NCBI RefSeq assembly: GCF_018612875.1
Contig: NZ_JAGGRI010000010.1
Span: 120,395 to 184,394 of the forward strand
Direction: 5' to 3'
DNA: 64,000 bases
Source: Lysobacter sp. ISL-50
GTDB lineage: Bacteria > Pseudomonadota > Gammaproteobacteria > Xanthomonadales > Xanthomonadaceae
Shown here: piece by piece, positions 8,919 to 17,141 of the stretch
Layout of the letters: each line of letters starts with the position of its first letter
How positions within the stretch are numbered: position 1 is the first letter of the stretch
Translations under genes and position numbers: made by a program
The notes under the pieces: generated by a model
Seen by the model: the letters and a program-made list of their open reading frames with translations, nothing else
The model's database searches: none
What the model was told of the DNA's origin: nothing

Positions 8919-10628
8919 ATGCGGCAGGAATTCCAAGGTCACGGCGCGTCACGAGGCAGTGCGCTGGGCCGCGCCCGGGTGCGGCTGCCGCATGCGCTGG
9001 AAGTCGCCGAAGAGCGCATCACCCATGAGCAGGTCGAAGGCGAACTGGGGCGCCTGCACGCGGCCATCGACACCGTGCGCCACGAAATGCACGCCTTGCG
9101 CGAGCGCCTGCACGGCGCGCTCGCGCACGAGGTCGGCGAGTTCCTCGACCTGCACACCTTGCTGCTGGACGATCCGGAGCTGCTGCAAGGCCTGGACGAA
9201 CTGATCCGTACCGGCCATTACGCCGCCGACTACGCCCTGCGCCTGCAGCGCGACCGCATCGCCTCGGTGTTCGAGGCGATGGACGATGCCTACTTCCGCA
9301 GCCGCGTGGACGATATCGACCAAGTCATCGGCCGCATCCACGCCGCGCTGCACCGTCGCGATCACGACACCTCCGGCGTGGCCGGCGAGATTCTCGTCAC
9401 CGACAACGTCGCCCCGGCCGAACTGGCGCAGTTGCAGGCGCAGGGCGTGATGGCGATCGTCACCGCCGCCGGCAGCGCCCTGTCGCACAGCGCGATCCTG
9501 GCGCGCAGCCTGCATCTGCCGCTGATCGTCGGCGCTTCGCAGGCGCTGCTGAAGATCAACGACGGCGACGCGCTGGTGGTCGATGGCGCCACCGGCACGG
9601 TCATTCTCGAACCCAACGCCGAAGACCTGCGCGGGCACCGCGCCCGCACCCGCGAGCTGGCGCGCGAACGCAAGCAGCTGCATCGCCTGCGCCGCGAACC
9701 CACGCGCACGCTCGACGGCGTCGACATCAAGCTCTACGCCAACGCCGAATCGCGCGAGGACGTGGCCGAGGCGCATGCGCTGGGCGCGGCCGGCGTCGGC
9801 CTGTACCGCACCGAGTTCCTGTTCCTGCAGCGCAACGAACTGCCGGACGAGGACGAACAGTTCCGCGTCTACCGCGACGTCGTGCTCGGCATGACCGGCC
9901 GCACCGTCACCATTCGCAGCCTGGACCTGGGCGCGGACAAGGCCGACAAGACCGGCCTGGTGCTGCGCGACGAGCCCAATCCCGCGCTCGGCGTGCGCGG
10001 CGTGCGCCTGTCGCTGGCGCGCGAAGGCCTGCTGGAAACCCAGTTGCGCGCGATCCTGCGCGCGTCGGGCTACGGCCCGGTGCGGGTGCTGGTGCCGATG
10101 GTCAGCTCGACCGAGGAAGTGCGCACGGTGCGCGCGCTGCTCAGGAAAGTGGCCGCGGACCTGCGCAAGCAAGGCCACGAGATCGCCGAGCACGTGCCGC
10201 TGGGCGCGATGATCGAAGTCCCGGCCGCGGCGATCGCCCTGCCCGGCTTCATCGGCCTGATCGATTTCCTTTCCATCGGCACCAACGATCTGGTCCAGTA
10301 CCTGCTCGCGGTGGATCGCAACAACGAAGCGCTCAGCGACCTGTACACGCCGCTGCATCCGGCGGTGCTGCGGGTGATCCGCGACGTGATCCGCCTGGCC
10401 AAGTCGCGCGGCAAGCCGGTCGCGGTATGCGGAGAAATGGCCGGCGACGCCAACTTCGCGCCGCTGCTGCTGGCGCTGGGGCTGGAGGAATTCAGTCTGC
10501 ACCCGGCGACCTTGCTGGAACTGCGCCGGGCGATCCGCGGCTTGAATCTGGAAGGTTTGCGCAAACGCGCGCCGGCGCTGCTGCGGGCGAAGGATCGCGT
10601 GGGCATCGAGGCCTGGCTTCGGGCCTGA
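8919..10628 (+). CDS. ptsI: PTS enzyme I
   Basis: 569 residues, the standard length. The N-terminal HPr-binding domain is followed by the phosphohistidine H190 in G-S-A-L-S-H-S-A-I-L-A-R, then the C-terminal PEP-binding TIM barrel (G-V-G-L-Y-R-T-E-F-L-F; L-D-L-G-A-D-K; P-M-V-S-S-T-E-E-V; G-T-N-D-L-V-Q-Y; V-C-G-E-M-A-G-D). It transfers phosphate from phosphoenolpyruvate to HPr. With HprK and RapZ upstream it completes a regulatory chain. Confidence 0.97.
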   Translation: MRQEFQGHGASRGSALGRARVRLPHALEVAEERITHEQVEGELGRLHAAIDTVRHEMHALRERLHGALAHEVGEFLDLHTLLLDDPELLQGLDELIRTGHYAADYALRLQRDRIASVFEAMDDAYFRSRVDDIDQVIGRIHAALHRRDHDTSGVAGEILVTDNVAPAELAQLQAQGVMAIVTAAGSALSHSAILARSLHLPLIVGASQALLKINDGDALVVDGATGTVILEPNAEDLRGHRARTRELARERKQLHRLRREPTRTLDGVDIKLYANAESREDVAEAHALGAAGVGLYRTEFLFLQRNELPDEDEQFRVYRDVVLGMTGRTVTIRSLDLGADKADKTGLVLRDEPNPALGVRGVRLSLAREGLLETQLRAILRASGYGPVRVLVPMVSSTEEVRTVRALLRKVAADLRKQGHEIAEHVPLGAMIEVPAAAIALPGFIGLIDFLSIGTNDLVQYLLAVDRNNEALSDLYTPLHPAVLRVIRDVIRLAKSRGKPVAVCGEMAGDANFAPLLLALGLEEFSLHPATLLELRRAIRGLNLEGLRKRAPALLRAKDRVGIEAWLRA

Positions 10629-10656
10629 TCGGCGGGCGATGGCCCTTGCGGGTTGC

Positions 10657-10775
10657 TTTTGTGGGAGGGGCGTCAGCCCCGATGCGCTTCGGCCCGATCG
10701 CCGGATTTTGCAAGTCGATCGGGACATGCTCGCAATCTGAGCGGAAAGCATCGGGGCTGAAGCCCCTCCCACAAG
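10657..10775. repeat. REPIN-like unit, family B
   Basis: Inverted arms TTTGTGGGAGGGGC-TCAGCCCCGATGC and GCATCGGGGCTGAAGCCCCTCCCACAA around ~65 bases of spacer. First copy of a family also found at 15961, 36976-37585 and 57506. Confidence 0.9.
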
Positions 10776-10924
10776 AGCGGTCCACAAAGCAGACATCCCC
10801 TCCACCGCATTCGGCGCAGACTCCAACGCTGTGCATAACACGCCACCCAGGCGATAATGCCCCGATGAACACCTGACCCTCGCCGGCTTCGTGGCCGCGT
10901 CCGTCACCTGCAGGAAGTACCGCA

Positions 10925-12286
10925 TTGGCCGAAGCCGTCCGCCACGACAAGACCGCACGTCAGCTGCGCCTGCTTTCCGACGCGCTCGACAGCGGCCGTC
11001 TGGGTCCGGTGCGGCGGCTGGTCAACACGCTCTCTCCGGCCGAGATCGGCAACCTGCTGGAGTCCTTGCCTCCGGGCAAGCGCGTGATCGTGTGGGGCCT
11101 GGTCGATCCGGAAGACGACGGCGAGGTGCTGGTCCACGTCGGTGAAGAAGTGCGAGAGAGCCTGCTCGCGGACATGGACACGGACGAAATCGTCGCCGCG
11201 GTCGAAGACCTCGACATCGACGACTTGGCCGATCTGGTCGAAGACCTGCCCGATACCGTCATCGACGAAGTGCTCAAGTCGATGGATCGCGAGAACCGCG
11301 AACGGCTCGAGCAAGTGCTGTCGTATCCGGAAGACACCGCCGGCCGGTTGATGAATCCCGACGTGGTGACGGTGCGCGCCGACACCACCATCGACGTCGT
11401 CCTGCGCTACCTGCGCCTGCGCGGCGAGCTGCCGGAACACACCGATCATCTGTACGTGGTCAGCCGCCGCCATCAATACCTGGGCCGCATCGCCCTGGCC
11501 GCGCTGCTCACGCACGAACCCGGCACCGCGATCAACAAACTGATCGACGACGAACAACCGGCCATCGACGTCGGCGAAACCGCCGGCGAAGTCGCGCGCC
11601 AGTTCTCCGACCACGACTGGATCAGCGCCCCGGTCGTGGACGACAACAACATCCTGCTCGGCCGCATCACCATCGACGACGTGGTCGATATCATCCGCGA
11701 AGAGGCCGAGCATCAGGCCTTGAGCGCGGCCGGCCTGGACGAGGACGAAGACTTGTTCAGCCCGGTGCGGCGCGCGTTCCGGCGCCGGCTGATCTGGCTC
11801 AGCGTCAACCTGTGCACGGCGTTCCTGGCCGCCAGCGTGGTCGGCCAGTTCGAAGACAGCATCGCCAAACTGGTCGCGCTGGCCGCGCTGATGCCGATCG
11901 TCGCCGGCATGGGCGGCAACGCCGGCACCCAGGTGCTGGCGTTGATGATCCGCGGCCTGGCCCTGGGCCAGATCGGCGCCTCCAACGTCGCCGTGCTGCT
12001 GCGCAAGGAATTGTCGGTCGCGCTGATCAACGGCCTCGTGCTCGGCGTCGGCCTGGGCGTGATCGTGCTGATCTGGTTCCGCCAACCCGGGCTGTCGCTG
12101 GTGATCGGCGCCGCGCTCACCATCAACCTGCTGACCGCCGCCGCCGGCGGTGTGCTGGTGCCGGTCACGCTCAAGCGGCTGGGCTTCGACCCGGCCCTGG
12201 CCGGCGGCGTGGTCCTGACCACGCTGACCGATGTGATGGGGTTCCTCAGCTTCCTCGGTTTGGCGACGCTGATTTTGATTCACTGA
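10925..12286 (+). CDS. mgtE: Magnesium transporter MgtE
   Basis: 453 residues from a TTG preceded by AGGAAG. The N-terminal superhelical domain (about 1-135) has the acidic D-L-D-I-D-D-L-A-D-L-V-E-D-L-P repeats. Two CBS domains (about 140-265) follow, one containing R-I-T-I-D-D-V-V-D-I-I. A plug helix and five transmembrane segments (about 290-453) carry A-G-M-G-G-N-A-G-T-Q, the pore signature. MgtE is a Mg2+-gated Mg2+ channel of the inner membrane. Location right after ptsI is also seen in other Xanthomonadaceae as far as I recall. Confidence 0.96.
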   Translation: MAEAVRHDKTARQLRLLSDALDSGRLGPVRRLVNTLSPAEIGNLLESLPPGKRVIVWGLVDPEDDGEVLVHVGEEVRESLLADMDTDEIVAAVEDLDIDDLADLVEDLPDTVIDEVLKSMDRENRERLEQVLSYPEDTAGRLMNPDVVTVRADTTIDVVLRYLRLRGELPEHTDHLYVVSRRHQYLGRIALAALLTHEPGTAINKLIDDEQPAIDVGETAGEVARQFSDHDWISAPVVDDNNILLGRITIDDVVDIIREEAEHQALSAAGLDEDEDLFSPVRRAFRRRLIWLSVNLCTAFLAASVVGQFEDSIAKLVALAALMPIVAGMGGNAGTQVLALMIRGLALGQIGASNVAVLLRKELSVALINGLVLGVGLGVIVLIWFRQPGLSLVIGAALTINLLTAAAGGVLVPVTLKRLGFDPALAGGVVLTTLTDVMGFLSFLGLATLILIH

Positions 12287-12491
12287 AGACGGCGCAGCAC
12301 CGATGCTTCGGTGCAGTTCCAATTCAACATCGATGCGCTGCCGCGCCAGCGCCTTGCCGAATCGGGCTGATCGGCCCGATCGGCGCGATCCGTGACGAAT
12401 CTGCCCGCCGCCAGCCGATTGCGCGGCGCGCGCGCTTGAATCGGGCACCGCAAGCGGCCGATGATGCCGGTAGCCCGCCCCGGAGACGCCG

Positions 12492-13355
12492 ATGCCCGGT
12501 AGCCGCACGTTCCGCCTCGCCGTCGCGCTGTTGCTGACGGGCGTGATCGCATCGATCGCCGCCTGCCGCAGCGTTCCCGCCCCTCGCGCCGACTCCAACG
12601 ATTCAGGCGCTGCCTCCGACGCCTCGACCATGATCGACTCGCGCAAGCACGGCCGCTTCCTCGAACGCGAGCTGCGGCTCGACGACGGCGTGCTGTATCG
12701 CTATCAGGTGTTCGTGCCCTCGCGCAAAGCCGGCGGCGAGCATCCGCCGCTGATGCTGTTCCTGCACGGCTCGGGCGAACGCGGCAGCGACAATCGCAAG
12801 CAGGTCGAGGTGGGGCTTGGGCCGGTGATTCGCGAACGCATCGACGAGTTTCCGGCGATCGTGGTGTTTCCGCAGATGCATGCCGGTCAAGCCGAACCGT
12901 ATCGCTTCACTCATACCGCGCTGGCGATGCTCGATCGCAGCCAGGACGAATTCGGCGCCGATCCCAAGCGCGTGCTGTTGACCGGTCTGTCGATGGGCGG
13001 CTACGGGAGTTACGAGTTGGCATTGATGCAGCCCGATCGTTTCGCCGCGGTGGTGCCGATTTGCGGCGGCTACGATCCGCCGCGGGCGAAGGATCATGAG
13101 CGGATCGAAGCGCTCGGCGGCGCGCTGACCTTGGATGAAGCCGCGCGCAAGATGGCGCATGTTCCGTTCTGGATTTTCCACGGCGCGCTGGACGACTCGG
13201 TGCCGCCGCAGAAGTCGCGCGAGATGAATGCGGCTCTGAAGCGCGCTGGGGCGGATGTGCGCTATACCGAGTTTCCGCGGGCCGATCACAACTCCTGGGA
13301 TTCGGCTTATGCGACCAAGGAGTTGTGGCCTTGGTTGTTTGCGCAGCATCGGTGA
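12492..13355 (+). CDS. Lipoprotein alpha/beta-hydrolase (esterase/peptidase-like)
   Basis: 287 residues. Signal peptide with lipobox I-A-A-C (about 21-24). The alpha/beta-hydrolase core has the oxyanion segment F-L-H-G-S-G-E-R-G, nucleophile elbow G-L-S-M-G-G, acid in G-A-L-D-D-S-V-P-P and histidine in A-D-H-N-S-W. This pattern matches the phospholipase/carboxylesterase-like enzymes annotated as dienelactone hydrolase or predicted peptidase. Substrate unknown. It is probably anchored to a cell-envelope membrane. Start chosen at the ATG giving the complete signal. Confidence 0.85.
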   Translation: MPGSRTFRLAVALLLTGVIASIAACRSVPAPRADSNDSGAASDASTMIDSRKHGRFLERELRLDDGVLYRYQVFVPSRKAGGEHPPLMLFLHGSGERGSDNRKQVEVGLGPVIRERIDEFPAIVVFPQMHAGQAEPYRFTHTALAMLDRSQDEFGADPKRVLLTGLSMGGYGSYELALMQPDRFAAVVPICGGYDPPRAKDHERIEALGGALTLDEAARKMAHVPFWIFHGALDDSVPPQKSREMNAALKRAGADVRYTEFPRADHNSWDSAYATKELWPWLFAQHR

Positions 13356-13375
13356 TGGGGCGCTGGGGGCTGGCC

Positions 13376-13423
13376 TAAGAGCGAATCCCCCTTAATCCCC
13401 CTTTTTCAAAGGGGGAAACAGTG
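13376..13423. repeat. Family A repeat, left arm of a pair
   Basis: AGAGCGAATCCCCC-TTAATCCCCCTTTTTCAAAGGGGGAAAC. It faces the inverted copy at 13493, with ~75 bases between, forming a REPIN-like doublet. Confidence 0.85.
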
Positions 13424-13492
13424 GCGCGGGGCGGTGGTCGTGCGTCGGCAAGGCGAAGAGGTCGCCCGCCAAGTCCCGACGCACGTCCCGAA

Positions 13493-13543
13493 GGATTTCC
13501 CCCTTTGAAAAAGGGGGATCAAGGGGGATTTGCTTTTACCAGC
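13493..13543. repeat. Family A repeat, right arm of a pair
   Basis: TTTCCCCCTTTGAAAAAGGGGGATCAAGGGGGATTTGCTTTT, inverted relative to 13376. Confidence 0.85.
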
Positions 13544-13548
13544 GCCCC

Positions 13549-13761
13549 TCAAGCCTTCTTCAAAAACTCCGTCCGCAACACCAGCCCCTTGACCTTATCG
13601 ACATTGCACTCGATCTCGTCCTCCTCATCGGTCAGGCGAATGTTCTTGCACAGCGTGCCGCGCTTGAGCGTCACCGACGTGCCCTTCACCTTCAGGTCCT
13701 TGATGAGCAAAACCGAGTCGCCGTCGGCGAGCACGGTGCCGTTGCTGTCTTTTACGATCAT
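13549..13761 (-). CDS. PhnA/YjdM-like C-terminal domain protein
   Basis: 70 residues from the ATG at 13761 (the frame opens 14 codons earlier). It begins with the V-K-D-S-N-G-T-V-L-A-D-G-D-S-V motif, then I-K-D-L-K-V-K-G and ends F-L-K-K-A. This is the SH3-like C-terminal domain of the PhnA/YjdM family, without the usual N-terminal zinc ribbon. The historical phosphonate link of PhnA is doubtful, so no function is claimed. It is encoded just downstream of pyrB on the same strand, 75 bases away. Confidence 0.8.
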   Translation of the reverse strand: MIVKDSNGTVLADGDSVLLIKDLKVKGTSVTLKRGTLCKNIRLTDEEDEIECNVDKVKGLVLRTEFLKKA

Positions 13762-13836
13762 GTCGAGTGATTCCGAATAAACCAAACCAGATCGGCCGCA
13801 CAACGGCGCGGCCGGAAGAAAAATACAGCCGCGCGA

Positions 13837-14772
13837 TCAGCCCTTGAGCAGCATCTCCAGCACCGCCATGCGCGTGGCGACGCCGTTGGCGACCTGGGTC
13901 AGGATCAGCGATTGCGGGCCGTCGGCGACTTCGTCCGTGATTTCCACGCCACGATTCATCGGGCCGGGATGCATCACCACCGCGTCGGCGGCGGCGCGCT
14001 TGAGCCGCGAAGCGGTCAGGCCGTAGTCGCGGTGATAATCGTCCAGCGACGCCACCAGTCCTTCTTCCATGCGTTCGCGCTGCAGGCGCAGCATCATCAC
14101 CGCATCCACGCCGTCGAGCGCGGCGTCGAAATCCTGCGTCGCCACGCAACCGTCCAACGTGCCGTCGTCGGGCAGCAGCGAGGCCGGGCCGCATACGCGG
14201 ATCTCGCCCATGCCGAGCGCGCGCAAGGCCTGCAGGTCCGAGCGCGCGACGCGCGAGTGCTTGACGTCGCCGATCATCGCCACGCGCAAACGCGAGAAGT
14301 CCGTGCCCTTGGCCTGGCGCAGCGTCAGCATGTCGAGCAGGCCCTGCGTGGGATGCGCGCTGCGGCCGTCGCCGGCATTGACCAGACAGGTGCCGGCGCG
14401 CGCCTGCGCCGCCAGTGCCGCGACCGCGCCGTCTTCGCGATGGCGGATCACGAAGCCGCGCACGCCCATCGCTTCGATGTTCTTCAGAGTATCCAGCGCG
14501 GTCTCGCCCTTGCTGGTCGATGAAGTCGAGGCGTCGAAATTCAACACATGCGCGCCGAGCTGCTGCGCGGCCAACTGAAAGCTCAGGCGGGTGCGCGTGG
14601 ACGGCTCGAAAAACAAGGTACACACCGCGATGCCGGCCAGCGCGCGGCTGTCGTAATGGCCCTCGGCGAAAGCCTGGGCGCGGATCAGCAAGGCGTCGAG
14701 CGATTCGCGCGAGGCATCGCGCAAGCTCAGCAGGTGACGCGAACCGCCGTCGGCGGAAACGTAGGTAGTCAT
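13837..14772 (-). CDS. pyrB: Aspartate carbamoyltransferase, catalytic chain
   Basis: 311 residues. Carbamoyl-phosphate site F-F-E-P-S-T-R-T-R, swapped loop S-S-T-S-K-G-E-T, then R-H-R-E-D-G, H-P-T-Q-G-L-L-D and the aspartate-loop region M-M-L-R-L-Q-R-E-R-M. It makes N-carbamoyl-aspartate in pyrimidine synthesis. There is no pyrI regulatory chain and no pyrC-like partner in the window. It follows ruvX on the minus strand with a 13-base gap, so yqgE-ruvX-pyrB is probably one transcript. Confidence 0.96.
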   Translation of the reverse strand: MTTYVSADGGSRHLLSLRDASRESLDALLIRAQAFAEGHYDSRALAGIAVCTLFFEPSTRTRLSFQLAAQQLGAHVLNFDASTSSTSKGETALDTLKNIEAMGVRGFVIRHREDGAVAALAAQARAGTCLVNAGDGRSAHPTQGLLDMLTLRQAKGTDFSRLRVAMIGDVKHSRVARSDLQALRALGMGEIRVCGPASLLPDDGTLDGCVATQDFDAALDGVDAVMMLRLQRERMEEGLVASLDDYHRDYGLTASRLKRAAADAVVMHPGPMNRGVEITDEVADGPQSLILTQVANGVATRMAVLEMLLKG

Positions 14773-14785
14773 GATGTGCGGTGCT

Positions 14786-15274
14786 TCAAGGATGCGAAAT
14801 GTGTTCGATGTCGGTGGCGTCGTCGGGCGCGGCGAGCCAGCGCTCGACGATCACCGCCGCGGCCACCGCGTCCAGGGCCTCGGCGTCGCGGCGGCGTTTG
14901 CGCCCTTCGGCGCGATCGGCGGCGAAACGATGCGCGGCTTCGATCGAGCTGGAACGCTCATCGACCAGCACCACCGGTAATTTGTAGCGCGCGCGCAGCT
15001 GGCGGGCGAAGGCGTGCGCGCGCAGGCGCGCGGGCTGGTCGCCGCCTTCCAGGGTCATCGGGTCGCCGACGATCAGGCCGTCCGGACGCCATTCTTTATA
15101 GACGCGGTCGATCGCGTTCCAGTCCGGGCCGGCGCCGTGCACATCGATCACCGCCAGCGCACGGGCCCCATGGCCGAAGGCGCTGCCGACGGCGACGCCG
15201 ATCCGGCGCGCGCCGACATCGAATCCGAGGACGGTACCGTCGCGTCGGATTGCGTCGGAGGCGCCGATGCTCAT
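14786..15274 (-). CDS. ruvX: RuvX/YqgF, pre-16S rRNA nuclease
   Basis: 162 residues of the RNase H fold. Catalytic D in [13 protein letters not shown], then L-I-V-G-D-P and [10 protein letters not shown], and a closing [10 protein letters not shown]. In E. coli it helps mature the 5' end of 16S rRNA. Start overlaps the yqgE stop (ATGA), and pyrB follows. A 13-residue N-terminal lead precedes the first strand. Confidence 0.95.
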   Translation of the reverse strand: MSIGASDAIRRDGTVLGFDVGARRIGVAVGSAFGHGARALAVIDVHGAGPDWNAIDRVYKEWRPDGLIVGDPMTLEGGDQPARLRAHAFARQLRARYKLPVVLVDERSSSIEAAHRFAADRAEGRKRRRDAEALDAVAAAVIVERWLAAPDDATDIEHISHP

Positions 15275-15837
15275 GCGTGTCCGGCGTAATCGGCCAGGTG
15301 GGCGAAATCCACCCCGATGCGTCCGGCCGCGGCCTGCCAGCGCACGTCCAGCGGCAGTTCGAACAGCAGTTCGGCATCGGCCGGCGCGGTCAGCCAGTCG
15401 TTTTCGGTGATCTCATGTTCGAGCTGCCCCGAACCCCAGCCGGCGCAGCCCAGCGCGACGATCGCGTTGTCCGGGCCTTCGCCCTTGGCCATGGCTTCGA
15501 GAATGTCGCGCGAGGTGGTCAGGTACAGGTCCGAGCCGATCACCAGGGTGGAATCCCAGCGGGTGCCGCCGTCGTGCAGCACGAAGCCGCGCTCGGGATG
15601 GACCGGGCCGCCGGCCAATACGATCTGGGCGCGCAGAGATTCATCGCCGCCGTCCACGCCCATCTGGCCGAAGACCTCGCCCAGGGTGTACTCGGACGGG
15701 CGATTGACCACGATGCCCATCGCGCCGTCGTCGTCGTGCTGGCAAATCAGCGCGACGCTGCGGGAAAAATTGGTCTCGGCCAGCGCGGGAAGCGCGATCA
15801 GGACCTGGCTGGCGAGGGGCGTGGGCATCACGGGCAT
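15271..15837 (-). CDS. yqgE: YqgE family (UPF0301) protein
   Basis: 188 residues. Family marks are L-I-A-L-P-A-L near the start, [21 protein letters not shown] and [13 protein letters not shown]. The biochemical role is unknown. It is almost always beside ruvX, with which it overlaps by four bases here. An upstream ATG in frame gives M-P-V-M-P-T-P; the second Met is an equally possible start. Confidence 0.93.
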   Translation of the reverse strand: MPVMPTPLASQVLIALPALAETNFSRSVALICQHDDDGAMGIVVNRPSEYTLGEVFGQMGVDGGDESLRAQIVLAGGPVHPERGFVLHDGGTRWDSTLVIGSDLYLTTSRDILEAMAKGEGPDNAIVALGCAGWGSGQLEHEITENDWLTAPADAELLFELPLDVRWQAAAGRIGVDFAHLADYAGHA

Positions 15838-15960
15838 GAGGCCATTCTAGCGTGCCGGGCGCGGCTGCGGGACGTGAAAACGCGCAGGGCGCCGCAGGTT
15901 CGGGGACAGCGCGGGGCGCGGCGATACGGTGAATCGGGCCTGTCCCGGCCAGGTTTTCTT

Positions 15961-16172
15961 GTGGGAAGGGCTTCTGTAGGAGGGGCTTTTTGTGGGAGGG
16001 GCTTTTTGTGGGAGGGGCTTTTTGTGGGAGGGGCTTTTTGTGGGAGGGGCTTTTTGTGGGAGGGGCTTCAGCCCCGATGCTTTTCGCTCAGATCGCGAGC
16101 ATCTGTGTAGGGAGCGGCGATCGGAGCGAAAAGCATCGGGGCTGAAGCCCCTCCCACAGAAGCCTCTCCCAC
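15961..16172. repeat. Family B unit with an expanded 16-bp tandem arm
   Basis: Before a normal family B palindrome, the arm sequence GTGGGAGGGGCTTTTT is repeated with an exact 16-base period: starts at 15992, 16008, 16024, 16040 and 16056, with degenerate copies at 15976 and 15961. The inverted arm closes near 16172. Slippage or serial duplication of a REP arm is the simplest explanation. Confidence 0.93.
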
Positions 16173-16272
16173 AAATGCGATATTGGAAGACTTCCGGCAT
16201 TCGCGCCGCGCCCTGGATTCCCGCCCCCACGCCACCCACAATCGACCCGACCGCCCCCCCTACGAGGACCGC

Positions 16273-16986
16273 ATGTCCGGTTACTGCGACATCGCCCCCA
16301 ACCACCCCATCCATGGCCAATACCACGACCGCGAATATGGCTTCCCGCAGCGCGACGAATCCGATCTGTTCGAACGCCTGATCCTGGAAATCAACCAGGC
16401 CGGCCTGAGCTGGGAAACCATCCTGCGCAAGCGCGAAGGCTTCCGCCGCGCCTACAGCGGCTTCGACGTCGACACGGTCGCCGGCTATGGCGAAGCCGAT
16501 CGCCTGCGCCTGCTCGAAGACGCCGGCATCATCCGCAACCGGCTCAAGGTCGATGCGGCGATCCACAACGCTCAGGTGATCCAGCAACTGCGCGGCAGCC
16601 ACGGCGGCTTCGCGCAATGGCTCGACGCGCATCAACTGCTGGACGGCAAGCCGCGCGACAAGACCGGTTGGATCAAACTGTTCAAGCAGACCTTCCGCTT
16701 CACCGGCGGCGAGATCACGAACGAATTCCTGATGAGCCTGAGCTATCTGCCCGGCGCGCATCGCGAAAGTTGCCCGGCGTACCAGCGCATCGACAAACTC
16801 AAGCCGTACTGGCGCCGCGCGCAGGCCCTGGCGAAGAGCGCGCCGAAACCGTCCGGCGCGAGCGGCGCAGCCAAGCCCGCGCCGGTCAAGGCCGCCAAGG
16901 CGCCGGCGCGGACGGCGGCGAGCAAGACCGCCACGGCCAAGAACAAAGCCGTGGCGAAAAAAACCGTTCGCGGCAAACGCGGTTGA
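16273..16986 (+). CDS. tag: DNA-3-methyladenine glycosylase I, basic-tailed
   Basis: 237 residues from the ATG at 16273, which has GAGGA upstream (the frame opens 90 bases earlier within repeat DNA). The core, residues 1-185, shows the Zn-binding C5 and H18 (G-Q-Y-H-D-R-E-Y-G-F-P) and the late H-x3-C (G-A-H-R-E-S-C). The catalytic-pocket segment L-I-L-E-I-N-Q-A-G-L-S-W is also present. It removes 3-methyladenine from alkylated DNA. Residues 190-237 form a Lys/Ala/Pro tail like histone H1 or AlgP tails. This is absent from E. coli Tag and could add non-specific DNA binding (inference). Confidence 0.93.
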   Translation: MSGYCDIAPNHPIHGQYHDREYGFPQRDESDLFERLILEINQAGLSWETILRKREGFRRAYSGFDVDTVAGYGEADRLRLLEDAGIIRNRLKVDAAIHNAQVIQQLRGSHGGFAQWLDAHQLLDGKPRDKTGWIKLFKQTFRFTGGEITNEFLMSLSYLPGAHRESCPAYQRIDKLKPYWRRAQALAKSAPKPSGASGAAKPAPVKAAKAPARTAASKTATAKNKAVAKKTVRGKRG

Positions 16987-17141
16987 TCGCACGCGGCGGC
17001 TGATCCGCGATCCAGCCGCCGCGCCGCCGCAACCGCTTCATACCGCCCTCACCCAAGCCCACTAACTTGCGCGGCGTCATCCCGCGAACCCGCGGCCGCG
17101 CACCGCGCCGCTACGATCGCAGGCCATCGCAAAGGAACCGC

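Noticed and set aside
15961..16172. CRISPR-like short direct repeats
   Set aside because: The 16-base units are contiguous with no spacers; they are an expanded REP arm.
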